DNA of 64,000 bases from Streptomyces sp. NBC_00654 (lineage in GTDB: Bacteria > Actinomycetota > Actinomycetes > Streptomycetales > Streptomycetaceae), in contig NZ_JAPEOB010000001.1 in the NCBI RefSeq assembly GCF_026341775.1, positions 4,092,001 through 4,156,000 on the forward strand, given 5' to 3'. How positions within the stretch are numbered: position 1 is the first letter of the stretch; each line of letters starts with the position of its first letter. The notes beneath the pieces were generated by a model, which searched no databases, was not told the DNA's origin, and saw only the letters and a program-made list of their open reading frames with translations. Positions 17,152 through 29,300 of this stretch are shown here, one piece after another. Made by a program: the position numbers and the translations under genes.

Positions 17152-18027
17152 GTGTTTGCGATTCTCTTCCCTGGGCAAGGGGCGCAGTTTCGGGGCATGG
17201 GTACAGATGTTTTCGGCCGCTATCCAGGCATCGCGAGATACGCCTGCGACGTCCTGGGCTATGACCTCGTCGCGCGGTGCCGCGACAATCGGGACGACGT
17301 GCTCTCGCGAACGGAGTGCACGCAGCCGGCCCTCTTCACCGTCAATGCGCTGCATACATTCGAGCGCGAGCGTCATGAGGAGAGGCCTGCCGACTGCTAT
17401 CTCGGACACAGTCTGGGGGAGTACAACGCGCTCCTGGCGGCCGGAGTCTTCGACTTCGAGACCGGTCTGCGGATCGTCAGGAAGCGCGGCGAACTCATGG
17501 CCGCGGCCTCGGGCGGCGGGATGAGCGCGGTGATGGACACCCCGGGTCCGCAGCTGCTCGACATGCTGAGGGCGGACGGCGTCGAGGGAGTGGACCTGGC
17601 GGCCTACAACACCGACGCCCAGGTCGTGATCGCCGGCAGTGACAGGGCGCTGCGCGCGGCCCACGCCTCGCTCAAGGAGCGGGGGATCCGCTTCGCCCCG
17701 CTGCGGGTCGGCGCGGCCTTCCACTCCCGCCATATGGAACCCGTTCGCACCGAGTTCGAAAAATTTCTCGGAGAATTCACTTTCGCGGAGCCCAGGGCGA
17801 CCGTGATCTCCAATGTGAGCGGACGGCCCTACGAGAAGGGCACGACCGCCCAGATGCTGGGCAGGCAGCTGGTCGAACCGGTGCGCTGGTCCGACAGCAT
17901 CCGTCACCTCCTTTCTCTCGACCCCGGGCTGGAGTACGAGGAGATCGGCGGGAACTCGCTTCTCCGGATGGTGAAGAGTCTCGCGAAGACCGGTGCCCGG
18001 AACAATCTCAGGAAAAGCGGGGTGTGA
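17152..18027 (+). CDS. Discrete trans-acting malonyl-CoA:ACP acyltransferase
   Basis: A 291-residue FabD-like acyltransferase. It has the GQGAQ entry motif, active-site Ser in GHSLGEY, and catalytic His in GAAFHSRHM, whose F-H pairing fits malonyl specificity. The GTG start at 17152 was chosen because it follows GGAGG by 7 nt and begins the fold directly (VFAILFPGQGAQ). The adjacent PKS has no internal AT domain, so this enzyme should load malonyl units onto its five ACPs and onto the discrete ACP encoded 3 nt downstream. It is the first gene of the biosynthetic operon. Equivalent free ATs occur in iso-migrastatin, lactimidomycin and cycloheximide clusters. Confidence 0.93.
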   Translation: MFAILFPGQGAQFRGMGTDVFGRYPGIARYACDVLGYDLVARCRDNRDDVLSRTECTQPALFTVNALHTFERERHEERPADCYLGHSLGEYNALLAAGVFDFETGLRIVRKRGELMAAASGGGMSAVMDTPGPQLLDMLRADGVEGVDLAAYNTDAQVVIAGSDRALRAAHASLKERGIRFAPLRVGAAFHSRHMEPVRTEFEKFLGEFTFAEPRATVISNVSGRPYEKGTTAQMLGRQLVEPVRWSDSIRHLLSLDPGLEYEEIGGNSLLRMVKSLAKTGARNNLRKSGV

Positions 18028-18030
18028 GAC

Positions 18031-18288
18031 ATGGACCGAACGCGGCATATCCAGACTCTTATCGAGGATCAGTTCCTCGTGGAGTTCGACGATGAACTGA
18101 CGGCCGAGAGCGACCTTTTCAAGGCGGGGGTGATGGACTCCTTCGGATACATTCAGCTCCTGAGCTCCCTCGAAAAGGATTTCTCGCTCAAGCTGACGGA
18201 CGAGGAGTTCATCGCGAACATTTTCTCTTCGCTGGCGGCCATCGACGCCTTCATAGCGAAAAAACTCGCCGAGCGCGACGACCACTGA
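18031..18288 (+). CDS. Discrete acyl carrier protein (starter-unit ACP)
   Basis: An 85-residue freestanding ACP. The phosphopantetheine attachment site is the Ser in GVMDSFGYIQLL, and the sequence is helical and acidic as expected. It starts 3 nt after the acyltransferase stop and ends 15 nt before the amidotransferase gene, which has its own AAGGAG site. In glutarimide polyketide pathways a discrete ACP carries the malonyl starter that the AsnB-type enzyme converts to malonamyl-ACP; the gene order here supports the same role. Confidence 0.9.
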   Translation: MDRTRHIQTLIEDQFLVEFDDELTAESDLFKAGVMDSFGYIQLLSSLEKDFSLKLTDEEFIANIFSSLAAIDAFIAKKLAERDDH

Positions 18289-18303
18289 GCAAGGAGACCC
18301 CGC

Positions 18304-20376
18304 ATGTGCGGAATCGCAGGCTTCGTCTCGCCCACGCTCGACGCCGGAGCCATGCCCGAGGTCATGGCCTCGATGCTGTCGCTCATCCACCACCGCGGAC
18401 CGGACGACGCGGGCTACTACCTGGATGACGGCGTCGCCATGGGCACCACCCGGCTGTCGATCGTCGACCTCCCCATGGGCGCACAGCCGATGGCGGACCC
18501 GGCGGAACGCTACTGGATCTGCTTCAACGGCGAGCTGTACAACCATGTCGAACTGCGCGAAGAGCTGCGCGGGCTCGGCCGCCGCTTCCGTACACGTTCG
18601 GACACCGAGGTCTTCGTGCAGGCGTGGGCCCAATGGGGGCTCGGCTGTCTGCCGCGTCTCAACGGGGCGTTCGCGGTCGCGATCCGGGACGTGCTGACGG
18701 GCGATCTGTTCCTGGCACGCGACAGGTTCGGCAAACGCCCGCTCTTCTACGTCGACGGCGCCTCGGGCGACGGCTTCGGCCTCGGCGCGCCGGACGGCCG
18801 GGGCGGGGAATTCCTCTTCGCCTCGGAGATGAAAGCGTTCCAGGCGTTCCCGGGGTTCCGTTTCGAACTCGATCCCCATGAACTCGCCTCGACCTTCGCC
18901 GTATGGACGCCGCTGCCGGACCGGACTCCCTTCCAGCACATCCGTCAAGTCCCCATGGGCGGATACCTGACCGTTCGCGGCGGACGGGCGACGCAGGGCG
19001 ACTACGCCGCGCTGGAACTCGATGTGCCCCCGTTCACCGGTTCCGAACGCGAAGCGGCCGCATTTGTCCGTGAAGCGCTCCGGGAGAGTGTCGAGTTGCG
19101 GCTGCGGAGCGATGTCGAGGTCGGCGTCTACCTGAGCGGCGGCCTCGACTCCTCCATTGTGACCAAGCTGACCACGGACCTCTCCTCGCACGACGTCCGC
19201 ACCTTTTCGGTGGAGTTCGAGGACGCGGCCTTCGACGAGTCGAGCAGCCAGCAGGTCGTCGCCTCGCATCTCGGGACGCTCCACTCGTCCATCGCCGTCT
19301 CGCACGCCGATATCGCGGCGAACTTCCCCTCAGCGGTGTATCACGCCGAAGTGCCCGCATTCCGCGCGGCGTTCGTGCCCATGTATCTTCTGTCCCGCCA
19401 CGCGCGGGACGCCGGAATCAAAGTGATCCTCAGCGGCGAAGGCGCCGACGAGGCCTTCCTCGGCTACTCACTCTTCCGCGAGACGCTGCTGCGCGCCTCC
19501 TGGAACGAACTGTCGGACGACGAGCGGATGGCCAGGCTCGGCAGTCTCCACCCGGAGCTGAGCCACTTCGGTCCCGCGAACCGGGCGCGGCTGAAGGGCC
19601 TCTTCGAGCAGTTCGCCGTCGAGCGGCTGCCCGGACTCTTCTCGCACGAACTCCGCTACCAGAACGGCCGGTTCGCGGCACGGCTGGTCAAGCGGCGTGA
19701 CGAACCGTTCGCGGACCTGCTGGCACTCACGGACGCGACCGCCGGCTACGCCGCCCTGAGCCCGGTCCGCAAGGCGCAGTGGCTCGAATACAAGACGCTC
19801 CTTCCCGGCTACCTCCTCTCGACGCAGGGCGAGCGCATGAGCCTCGCTCACGGCGTCGAGAACCGCTGTCCATTTCTCGACCCCGCGGTCGTCCGCGCGG
19901 CGGCGTCGGTCAACCTGCGGTTCGACGACGGCTTCGAGGAGAAGGCGATCCTGAAGAAGGCGTTCTGGGGCGAGCTGCCGGAATCGAGTCTCACCCGGCG
20001 GAAACAGCCCTACCGCGCGCCCGGCGCGACCGTCTTCAAGGAGCAGCGCCCCGACTATCTGGACCTGCTGCTCTCGGACACCGAACTGCGGAAGATCGAC
20101 GGCATCGACCCGGTGTTCGCGCGGAAACTCGTCACCAAGATCATGGCCACGCCGGAGGGGGAGATCAGCACGAAGGAGGACCAGGCCTTCGTCTATCTCC
20201 TCTCGACCGCGGTCCTCAACCAGCAGTACGTCCTCGGCCGGGGAACGCACCGGTACACCGCCCCGCCGGCCGGTTTCACCGTGCGGACGATCGTGGATCA
20301 CCGCACATCCCGGCGGCCCGAGCCGGCCGGACCGGCACTCACCGAAGCCATGCCCCGGACAGGAGGACTCCGATGA
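18304..20376 (+). CDS. AsnB-type amidotransferase (malonyl-ACP amidation)
   Basis: A 690-residue glutamine-dependent amidotransferase. Residue 2 is the catalytic Cys (MCGIAGF), with the glutaminase motifs HHRGPDD, NGELYNH and TRSDTEV. The synthetase half has the PP-loop YLSGGLDSSI and a GEGADEAF motif. It is longer than E. coli AsnB, partly because of a Gly-rich insertion near residues 155-170. Unlike the asparagine-synthase-like protein at 4399-6174 it keeps the full glutaminase site. In glutarimide clusters this family turns ACP-bound malonate into its amide, supplying the nitrogen of the imide ring. Its TGA overlaps the PKS ATG (ATGA), so the two are translationally coupled. Confidence 0.92.
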   Translation: MCGIAGFVSPTLDAGAMPEVMASMLSLIHHRGPDDAGYYLDDGVAMGTTRLSIVDLPMGAQPMADPAERYWICFNGELYNHVELREELRGLGRRFRTRSDTEVFVQAWAQWGLGCLPRLNGAFAVAIRDVLTGDLFLARDRFGKRPLFYVDGASGDGFGLGAPDGRGGEFLFASEMKAFQAFPGFRFELDPHELASTFAVWTPLPDRTPFQHIRQVPMGGYLTVRGGRATQGDYAALELDVPPFTGSEREAAAFVREALRESVELRLRSDVEVGVYLSGGLDSSIVTKLTTDLSSHDVRTFSVEFEDAAFDESSSQQVVASHLGTLHSSIAVSHADIAANFPSAVYHAEVPAFRAAFVPMYLLSRHARDAGIKVILSGEGADEAFLGYSLFRETLLRASWNELSDDERMARLGSLHPELSHFGPANRARLKGLFEQFAVERLPGLFSHELRYQNGRFAARLVKRRDEPFADLLALTDATAGYAALSPVRKAQWLEYKTLLPGYLLSTQGERMSLAHGVENRCPFLDPAVVRAAASVNLRFDDGFEEKAILKKAFWGELPESSLTRRKQPYRAPGATVFKEQRPDYLDLLLSDTELRKIDGIDPVFARKLVTKIMATPEGEISTKEDQAFVYLLSTAVLNQQYVLGRGTHRYTAPPAGFTVRTIVDHRTSRRPEPAGPALTEAMPRTGGLR

Positions 20377-23300
20377 GTACGGCCGGACCGGCGCCCGCGT
20401 CGGACGATGTCGCGATCATCGGGCTCGCCCTGCGATTCCCCGGTGCCGACACACTGGAAGAACTCAGCCGCCATCTCATCGCGGGCCGCTCGCTCATCTC
20501 GGAGGTCCCGTCCGAGCGCTGGTCCAAGGAGCGGTACTTCGGCGATCCGAAGCGCGGGGCCCAGCGGACGAACAGCATCTGGGGCGGCTTCATCGAGCAC
20601 GCGGACTGCTTCGACGCCGGCTTCTTCAACATCTCGCCGCGCGAGGCCGAGAGCATGGACCCGCAGCAGCGCATGGCGCTCGAACTCGCCTGGCGGGCCC
20701 TGGAGGACGCCGGTTACGCGGCGAGCGGGCTCGCCGGTACGGAAACCGGCGTCTTCATGGGCGTATGCCATGCGGACTACGCGGAGATGATGGAACGCGA
20801 AGGGGCCAGGACGGACGTCTACTTCCCCACCGGCACCGCCTACTCGATCATCGCGAACCGTGTCTCGTACCACTTCGATTTCCAGGGTCCGAGCATCACC
20901 AATGACACGGCGTGTTCCAGCTCGCTCGTCTCCGTGTACGAAGCGGTCCGCGCACTGCGCAACGGCGAGTGCGGCCTCGCCCTCGCGGGCGGAGTCAACC
21001 TGATCTGGTCGCCGAAGCACTTCGTCGCCTTCAGCCAGGCGAGCATGCTCTCCCGCACCGGCCGTGCGAGCGCCTTCGACGAGAGCGCCGACGGCTATGT
21101 GCGCGGTGAGGGCGGAGCCGTCCTTCTGCTGAAACCCCTGGCCCAGGCGGTCGCGGACGGTGACCTCGTCCACGCGGTCATCAAGGGAGTCGCCACGAAC
21201 CACGGTGGCCGCACGAATTCCCTCACGGTCACCAACCCGGCGGCCCAGGCGAATCTGATCGAGAAGCTCTACACCCGCGCCGGAATCCGCCCGGAGACCG
21301 TTTCCTACATCGAGGCGCACGGCCCGGGAACACCGGTCGGCGACCCCATCGAGATCATGGCCCTGAAGCGGGCCTTCCGTAACCTGCACACGGCCCAGGG
21401 CACCGTCGCCGAGCCGTCGAGCTGCGGGATCGGCTCGGTGAAGACCAATATCGGCCATCTGGAAGGGGCCGCAGGAGTAGCCGGAATCGCCAAGGTGATC
21501 GGCTCCCTGGCCCACCGGACGCTGCCCGCGACCGTCAACTTCCGGAACCAGAACAGGCTCATCAAGTTCGAGGACAGCCCCTTCCACGTGGTCCGCGACA
21601 CCCGGCCCTGGGACGCGCCGCCCGCAGGAGCGGACGGAAGGATCCCGCCACGCCGGGCCGGGGTGAGTTCGTTCGGTTTCGGTGGCACGAACGCGCATGT
21701 CGTGCTGGAGGAACACCCCGCCGGGGACGGGGCGGCGGACACGGGCCGCGAAGGCGCGGACGACGCGGTCCACCGGGAGGCTCAGCTCGTGCCGCTCTCG
21801 GCGAAGACACCGGAACGGCTTCGCGCGGTCGCCGGTAACCTGCTCGCCCATCTGCGCGAGCAGCCCTCGCAGGCGCTCGCCGACATCGCGTACACCCTGC
21901 GGACCGGCCGTGATCCGATGCCCGCACGGGTGGCGTTCGTCGTTGCCGGCCGGGACGAACTCACCTTGCTCCTCCAGGAGTTCGCTGACGGTACCCGCGC
22001 CGAGGGCCAGGTCCACCTGGGCGACGGGGCGGCGGGTGCCGGTGGCGGTGCCGACGTCCTGAGGACGACAGGAGCACGCTGGGTCAACGGCGAGGCGGTG
22101 GACTGGGCGGATCAGCACGGCCGGGGCGACCTCCGGGCGCGTCCGCGCCGTGTGCGCCTGCCCGGATACCCCTTCGCCCGTGAGCGCCACTGGTTCAGGA
22201 CACCGCCGAAGGAAACCACGACGGGCACGACGCCCCCGACGAGTGGAAGCGCCGTGTCACACCCGCTCGTTCACACCGACACCTCCGGCCCCACCGGGAA
22301 GCGCTACAGCTCGGCCTTCACCGGAGAGGAGCCGTTCCTCGCCTCGCACATCGTGGGCGGACGGCGGGTACTGCCGGCCGCGGCCCAGGTGGAGATGGCG
22401 CGCGCCGCGGTGGTGCGCGCGGTGGGGCGCGACGCCGAGGAACCCGCGGTCCTCAGACTCCGCAACGTCGCGTGGACGCGCCCGCTCGTCGTGGGGGACT
22501 CACCCGTCGACGCGCACGTGGCGCTCACCCCGCAGGACAGCGGAGCGATGGCCTTCGAGATCTCCACCGGCGCCACCGAACCCGTGGCCCACAGCTCGGG
22601 CATCGTCGTGATCGGCGGGCCCGAGCGGCCGGAACGGCTCGATCTCGACCGGCTGCTGGCCGCCTGCCCCGGGGAGCGCGCACCGGCGGAGGTGTACGCG
22701 GCCTTCCACGCCCGGGGGCTGGAGTACGGGCCCGCCATGCGCGGCCTGGAGCGGATCCGGCTGGGCACACGGGAACTGGTCGCGCGCATCGGGAAGCCCG
22801 CCGCCGGCCGGGCCGGGGACACCGGTTGCGTACTTCCCCCGAGCGTGCTCGACGCGGCCCTCCAGGCCTCGCTCGTTCTCATGGCACAGACATCGGACCA
22901 GCAGGCCGACGGCCCGGCGCTGCCGTTCGCCTTCGAGGAACTCGCGGTGTACGGCCCCTGCGGGTCCGAGACCTGGGCATGGGTGCGGCGCCGTGCGGGA
23001 CACAGCACCCTCGACATGTTCGACATCGACCTCTGCGACGCGCAGGGCGTCGTGAGCGTCGCCCTGCGCGGGCTGGTCCAGCGCACGGACCCGGCGCGGC
23101 CCGCGCACGGCACCCGCACCGGCGTCGTGACCGCCGCCGTCGACTGGGTGCGTACGCCCCTGGACGCGCACGGGGAGGGGGCGGCGCCCCTCCCGTCCGT
23201 GCGCGGGTATCTCGGTGGAGGAGCGGCCGGGCACAGCGCCGCCGTGGAGAACGCCACCGGCTTCACCGTCACCGGCCTCCCCGGGGTCGCGCCCGCCCAC

Positions 23301-26300
23301 GTCGCCGATGGTGCCGGGGCCGTGCTGGATCTGGTCTTCGGACACGTCGCCGAACTGGTGAGGTCGAAGCCCGGGGGAGCGCACCGGTTCGTCACCCTGG
23401 TGGACGACCGGACACCGCGCCACCACCACGCGGCGCTCACCGGCCTGTTCCGGACCCTCGTGCTGGAGAACCCGCGCATCTCGGGCCGTCTCGTACGCGT
23501 CGCCGGGCTCGACACCGCGCCGCCGGAGCGGATCGCGGAGATCCTGCGGGCGGAGGCAGCGGACCGGGGGCCCGACTGCGAGATCCGCTACGGAGCGGAC
23601 GGTACGCGCGAGGCGTCCCGGATCGTGGAACTCGACCTGGGCGAGGGGCCCGGGATCCCGCCGCTGAAGGAGGGCGGGGTCTACTGGATCACGGGCGGCC
23701 TCGGCGGCCTGGGGCTGCATGTCGCGCGGTACTTCGGCCGGTGTGCCGGGGTCACCGTCGTGCTGAGCGGGCGGTCGGCGCCCGGCCCCGCGAGCGAGGC
23801 GGCCCTGCGAACGCTGCGCGAGGAGGGGATCGACGCCCGCTACCTCCCCGTCGACGTGGGGTCGAAGGCGGCCGTGGACGGGGCGGTCGACGCCCTCATC
23901 CGGGACCACGGAACGGTCGACGGCATCGTCCACGCGGCCGGCGTCCTGCGTGACTCGTACCTCTTCACCAAGGACGTCTCCGATCTCCGGGCGGTGCTGG
24001 AGCCGAAGATCGACGGCGTCCTCAACCTCGACGCCGCCTCCCGCGGCCTCGCGCTGGACTTCTTCGTCGCCTTCTCCTCGGTGGCGGGGGTGTTCGGCAA
24101 CCCGGGGCAGTCGGACTACGCGGCGGCCAACACCTTCCTGGACGCCTTCGCCCACCATCGCCGGGCCCTCGTCGGCCTCGGCGAGCGCACCGGGCGGACC
24201 TGCGCCGTCGGCTGGCCGCTCTGGGCCGACGGCGGGATGACCATGGACCCCGTGACGCGGGAGGCGATGCGCCGGGACCGCGGCTGGGAGCCTCTCCCGA
24301 CGGAGGACGGCCTTCGGGTACTGGGCCGCGTACTGCGCGACGGGCCCGAACAGGTCGTGGTGGCGTACGGCGCGGCCGCGACGCTCACGGCCGTCGCCGC
24401 CCCGCCCCCGCGGGCGCCCGCTTCCGTACCCGTGGACACGGTCCCCGCCGTCGCCGGGGAAGATCTGACGGAACGGACGACCGAACTCCTGCGGCGCGTC
24501 GTGGGCGACGTGCTGCACCGCGACCCCGGGACGATCGACGAGACGGTCAACCTCGTCGAGTACGGCATCGACTCGCTGGCCATCCTGGAGACGACCTCGT
24601 CGCTCGAAGAACTCTTCGGCCCGCTGTCCAAGACGATCTTCTTCGAGCACACCAGCATCGAGGGCGTCGCAGGCCACTTCATCGCGGAGCACGGCGACAC
24701 GCTGCGCGCGGTCCTCGGCGCCGGAGACCCGCCGCCGACGGCCGCCGAGGCGGCCGGTGCGCCGGCTCCCGCGGCTCCCTCACACCTCGCACCGGTCACC
24801 GCCACGCCCACGGCGGACGACCGGTACGACACCGCCCCCGCGGCGGACCGCGACGACTACCACGACATCGCGATCATCGGCATCTCGGGGACGTACCCGG
24901 GAGCGGACACGCTCGACGAGCTGTGGTCGGTGCTCGAAGAGGGCCGCCACGAGTTCCGGGAAGTGCCGCGCGAGCGCTGGGACTACGACGCGGTCTACAG
25001 CCGCGACCGCAGCGTCCTGGGCAAGAGCTCCATCCGCACCGGCACCTTCCTCCAGGACATCGACACCTTCGACCCCCGCTACTTCCGTATCTCCAAGCGT
25101 GATGCCGAGAGCATGTCGCCCGAAGTGCGGATGTTCCTCCGGACCGGCGTCGAGGCGCTCGAGGACGCGGGCTATTCGCGCGAGACGATCCACCGGATGT
25201 ACGAGGGTGACGTCGGCGTGCTCGTCGGGTCCATGAGCAACCACTACGGCCTGTACGGATTCCAGAACAGCCTGACGCGCGGGTCGGAGGCCAGCGGCAG
25301 CTACACGGGGACGCTGCCCAACATGCTCTCGTACTTCTACGGACTCACCGGGCCCTCGATCTTCGTGGACACGATGTGCTCGGGATCCTCGACCTGTGTG
25401 CACCAGGCCGTGCAGATGCTCCGGGCGCGCGAGTGCAGGATGGTCGTCGCGGGCGGGGTGAACCTGCTCCTGCACCCGTACAACCTCATCAGCTCCTCGC
25501 AGGAGCACTTCACGACGGCGACCTCGGACGTGATCCGGAGCTTCGGCGTCGGCGCGGACGGGACCATCCTCGGTGAGGGCGTCGGCGCCGTCGTCCTCAA
25601 ACCGCTCGTCGAGGCCGAGCGCGACGGTGACCATGTGTACGCGGTCATCAAGGGAACGGCACTGGCCAACGCGGGTGTGCGCAACGGGTTCACGGTCCCC
25701 AGCCCGCGGATGCAGGCCCGCGCGGTCGAGAAGGCCATCGACGACGCGGGGGTCGACCCCCGGACCATCAGCTATGTGGAAGCCCATGGGTCCGGGACCT
25801 CACTGGGCGACCCGATCGAGGTCAAGGCACTGACCACCGCCTACCAGAAGTACACCCGGGACAGTCAGTTCTGCGCGATCGGCTCGGTCAAGTCCAACAT
25901 GGGACACCTGCTGCACGCCGCCGGAATGATCGGGATCGCGAAGGTGGTCCTGCAGTTCCAGAAGGGGAAGCTGGCCCCCTCGCTGCACAGCTCGGTGACG
26001 AACCCGGACATCGACTTCTCCCGCACCCCCTTCCGGGTCCAGCAGGAACTGGCCACCTGGGAGCCGGCGGTGACGACCGTCGACGGACGCCGGATCACCC
26101 ACCCCCGGCGGGCGGGCATCACCTCGATCGGTGCGGGCGGGATGAACTCGCACATCATCCTGGAGGAATACCCGCGCACCGACGGCGATCCGCGCGGTAC
26201 GGGGGACGGGCCCGAGGAACTCTTCGTCTTCTCCGCGATGAACGAGGCCGCGCTCGCCGCGTACCTCGGCCGCTTCCGCGCGTTCCTCGCCGCCGGAACG

Positions 26301-29300
26301 GAGACCGACACCGCGTCGATCGCCTTCACGCTCCGCGTCGGCAAGAACGAACTCCCGCACCGCTGGGCGTTCCTCGCCAGGACCACCGGCGAGGCCATCG
26401 CCGCCGTCGACCGCTATCTGGCGGGGGACCGGGACCCCGTGGCCGCTCTCGCGAGCGGTGAGGGGCGGACCGAGGACCTGCGGACCCTGGCGACCACATG
26501 GGTGGGCGGCAGGAGCGTCGACTGGAGCGGGGCCGTACGGGGCGCACGCGCACCCCGGCGGGTCTCCCTCCCCGCGTATCCCTTCGAGCGTGTGCGCTGC
26601 TGGGTCGCCCAGGAGGACGGCGCGCCGTCCGTGACCGCACCGCTCGCACTCCGCGAGAAGCTCCACCCCTTCCTCGGCCGGAACGAGTCCGACGTCAGCG
26701 GGCTGCGGTACGTACTGGACGTACACCTGGACGATCTCCTGGACTACGGCTGCACATCGGGGGAGCGCCACGACAGCCGGCGGACCGTGGTCCCCACCTA
26801 CGCCGTCGATCTGGCGATCGCCGCCACGAAGGTCTCCGGATTCTCCGACGGATCGGTCGTGCGCGGGCTGCGCCTGCCGGGCCCGGTGCCCTGGACGACC
26901 GCGGCCCGGCTGACGACGTCCTTCGACCCTGCCGCCGACGGGAAGTCGGCCTCCGCTCTCGTGTTGGCGGAGGACGCGTCGGGGGCACGGGTGGCCGTCG
27001 CGGCGTTCGACGTCACCGCGGGTGATGAGGACCGCACGCCGCCGTCCGGCGGGTTCCGCGCGAAAGCCTTCACGGGGATTCCGGTGGCGGACCTCACGGC
27101 CGGCCCGGTGGAACCGCGCACCCGCGCCGAGTTCCTCGCGGAACTCGCCGAAGGCGGACTCGGATACACACCGGAGCTCAACGGCACCGAGAGCGCACAC
27201 CGGCTGCCGGACGGACGACTGGTGCTCAAGGTCACCACCCCCGAGCTCCAGCGTGACCATGTGAAGCCGAACGTCACCCTCGCGCCGCACGTCCTCGCCG
27301 CCGTCGCGCAGGGCATCCAGTACGAGGCGAAGCGGGCGGGCTTCCCGAACTGGGCGCGGACCGCACCGCACCGGATCGACGAGATCCGGCTCCTCGCCGA
27401 GGGGAGCGCCGCCGGTGAACCGGTGGCCCACGTCGTCCTCGACGTGACCGCGGACAACGAGGGCCTGGGCGGTTCCGTCACCCTGCTGGACCGGAACGGC
27501 GAAGTGACCGCGGTTCTCCGCGACATGTGGTGCGGCGATGACGAAGGACCCCGAAAGGAAGAGGGAGTGAGCGCAGACGCTGTGGACGCGACCGAGGGAA
27601 CGGACAGCCGGACGCCCCAGGAGGACAGCGACGGCATCATCTCCTTCGCGGTGGACGAGCTGCGTGACATGGCGAGCGGCATTCTCAAGTTCGAACTCGC
27701 CGAACTCGACCCCCGTACGGGCTTCGACGCCTTCGGCTTCGACTCGATCTCGCTCGTCTCCCTCTCGAAGCGGGTACGCGAGCGGCTCGGCATAGATCTG
27801 ACCCCCGCGGTCTTCTTCGACCGGAACACGTTCGACTCACTGGGCAGGCATCTCGCCGCGGAATACGAGGGCCCGCTGCGCGTGGCGTACGAGCGGTCGC
27901 TCCCGCCGGCCCCCGCCGGGCACCGCGCCGCCCCCGGTCACTCGGACCCGGTCCACGACGAGAGGGCCGAGGCAGCCGCGACGGCCGAGGCCGCCGAGGC
28001 CGTGCCGGAGACCGCCCCGCTCCGCCCGGCGCCCGCGGACCCGCGCATGCCGATCGCCGTCATCGGAGCCGCGGGCCGCTTCCCCGGCGCACCCGGCCTG
28101 GCGGCGTACTGGGCGAACCTGGCCGCGGGGGCGGACAACGTCACGGCGTTCCCCCTCGACCGGTACGACGAGGCCTACGCGCGGATCGTGGAGGCGTCCG
28201 AGTTCCCGCGCCACGCGGGCGTCCTGGACGATGTGGACGCCTTCGACGCCGCCTTCTTCCGTATCCTGCCGCGCGAGGCCGAGCTGATGGACCCGCAGCA
28301 CCGCCTGGCGCTCCAGACGGTCTGGAACGCGCTGGAGCACAGCGGGTACACCCCCTCCGGCCTGCCGGACAGCACAGGGCTGTTCTTCGGTGTCTCGGGG
28401 ACCGACTACGCGACCCTGCTCGCGGCCCACGGCACCCCGCCGGACGCCTTCACCTCCACGGGCAACGCCCACTCCATGCTCGCCAACCGCATCTCGTACG
28501 TACTTGACATCCACGGTCCCAGCCAGCCGGTCGACACGGCCTGCTCCAGCTCGCTCGTCGCCGTCCACCGGGCCGTCGAGGCCATTCGCTCCGGGGCGTG
28601 CGACGCCGCGATCGCGGGCGGGGTGAACCTGCTCCTCAGCGTCGACACCTTCGTCAGCGCGGCGCGGGCCGGCATGCTGAGCCCGGACGGACGGTGCAAG
28701 ACCTTCGCGAGCGACGCGAACGGATATGTGCGGGGCGAGGGCGTCGGCGCCGTCGTTCTGAAGCCGCTCGCGGACGCGGAGCGCGACGGGGACGCCGTCC
28801 TCGGCGTGATCGTCGGGAACGCCGAGAACCACGGCGGGCGGGCGAACTCCCTCACCGCGCCCAACGGTGCCGCGCAGACCGACCTCGTGGTCCGGGCGCT
28901 GGGCGGCATCGACCCCCGCACGATCGGCTACGTCGAGGCCCACGGCACCGGTACGGCCCTGGGCGATCCCGTCGAGGTGCGCGCGCTCCGGACTGCCTTC
29001 CGGCAGCTGGGCGGCGACGGCACCGCGACCTGCGGACTCGGTTCCGTGAAGACCAACATCGGGCATCTGGAAGCCGCCGCCGGGATCGCCGGGCTGCTCA
29101 AGGTGCTTCTCGCGATGGAACACAGCACGCTGCCGCCGACCCGTAACTGCGACGAGATCAATCCCTACATCCAGCTCGACGGCAGCCCGTTCCGCCTCGT
29201 GCGCGCCAGTGAACCCTGGGAACGCTCCCGCGGCCGTGACGGCGTTCCCGTGCCGCGCCGGGCGGGAGTCAGCAGCTTCGGCTTCGGCGGCGCGAACTGC

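Noticed and set aside
19779-20372. Extension of the PKS frame 198 codons upstream
   Set aside because: It overlaps the amidotransferase in another frame; the KS begins just after ATG 20373, which has AGGAGGA upstream.
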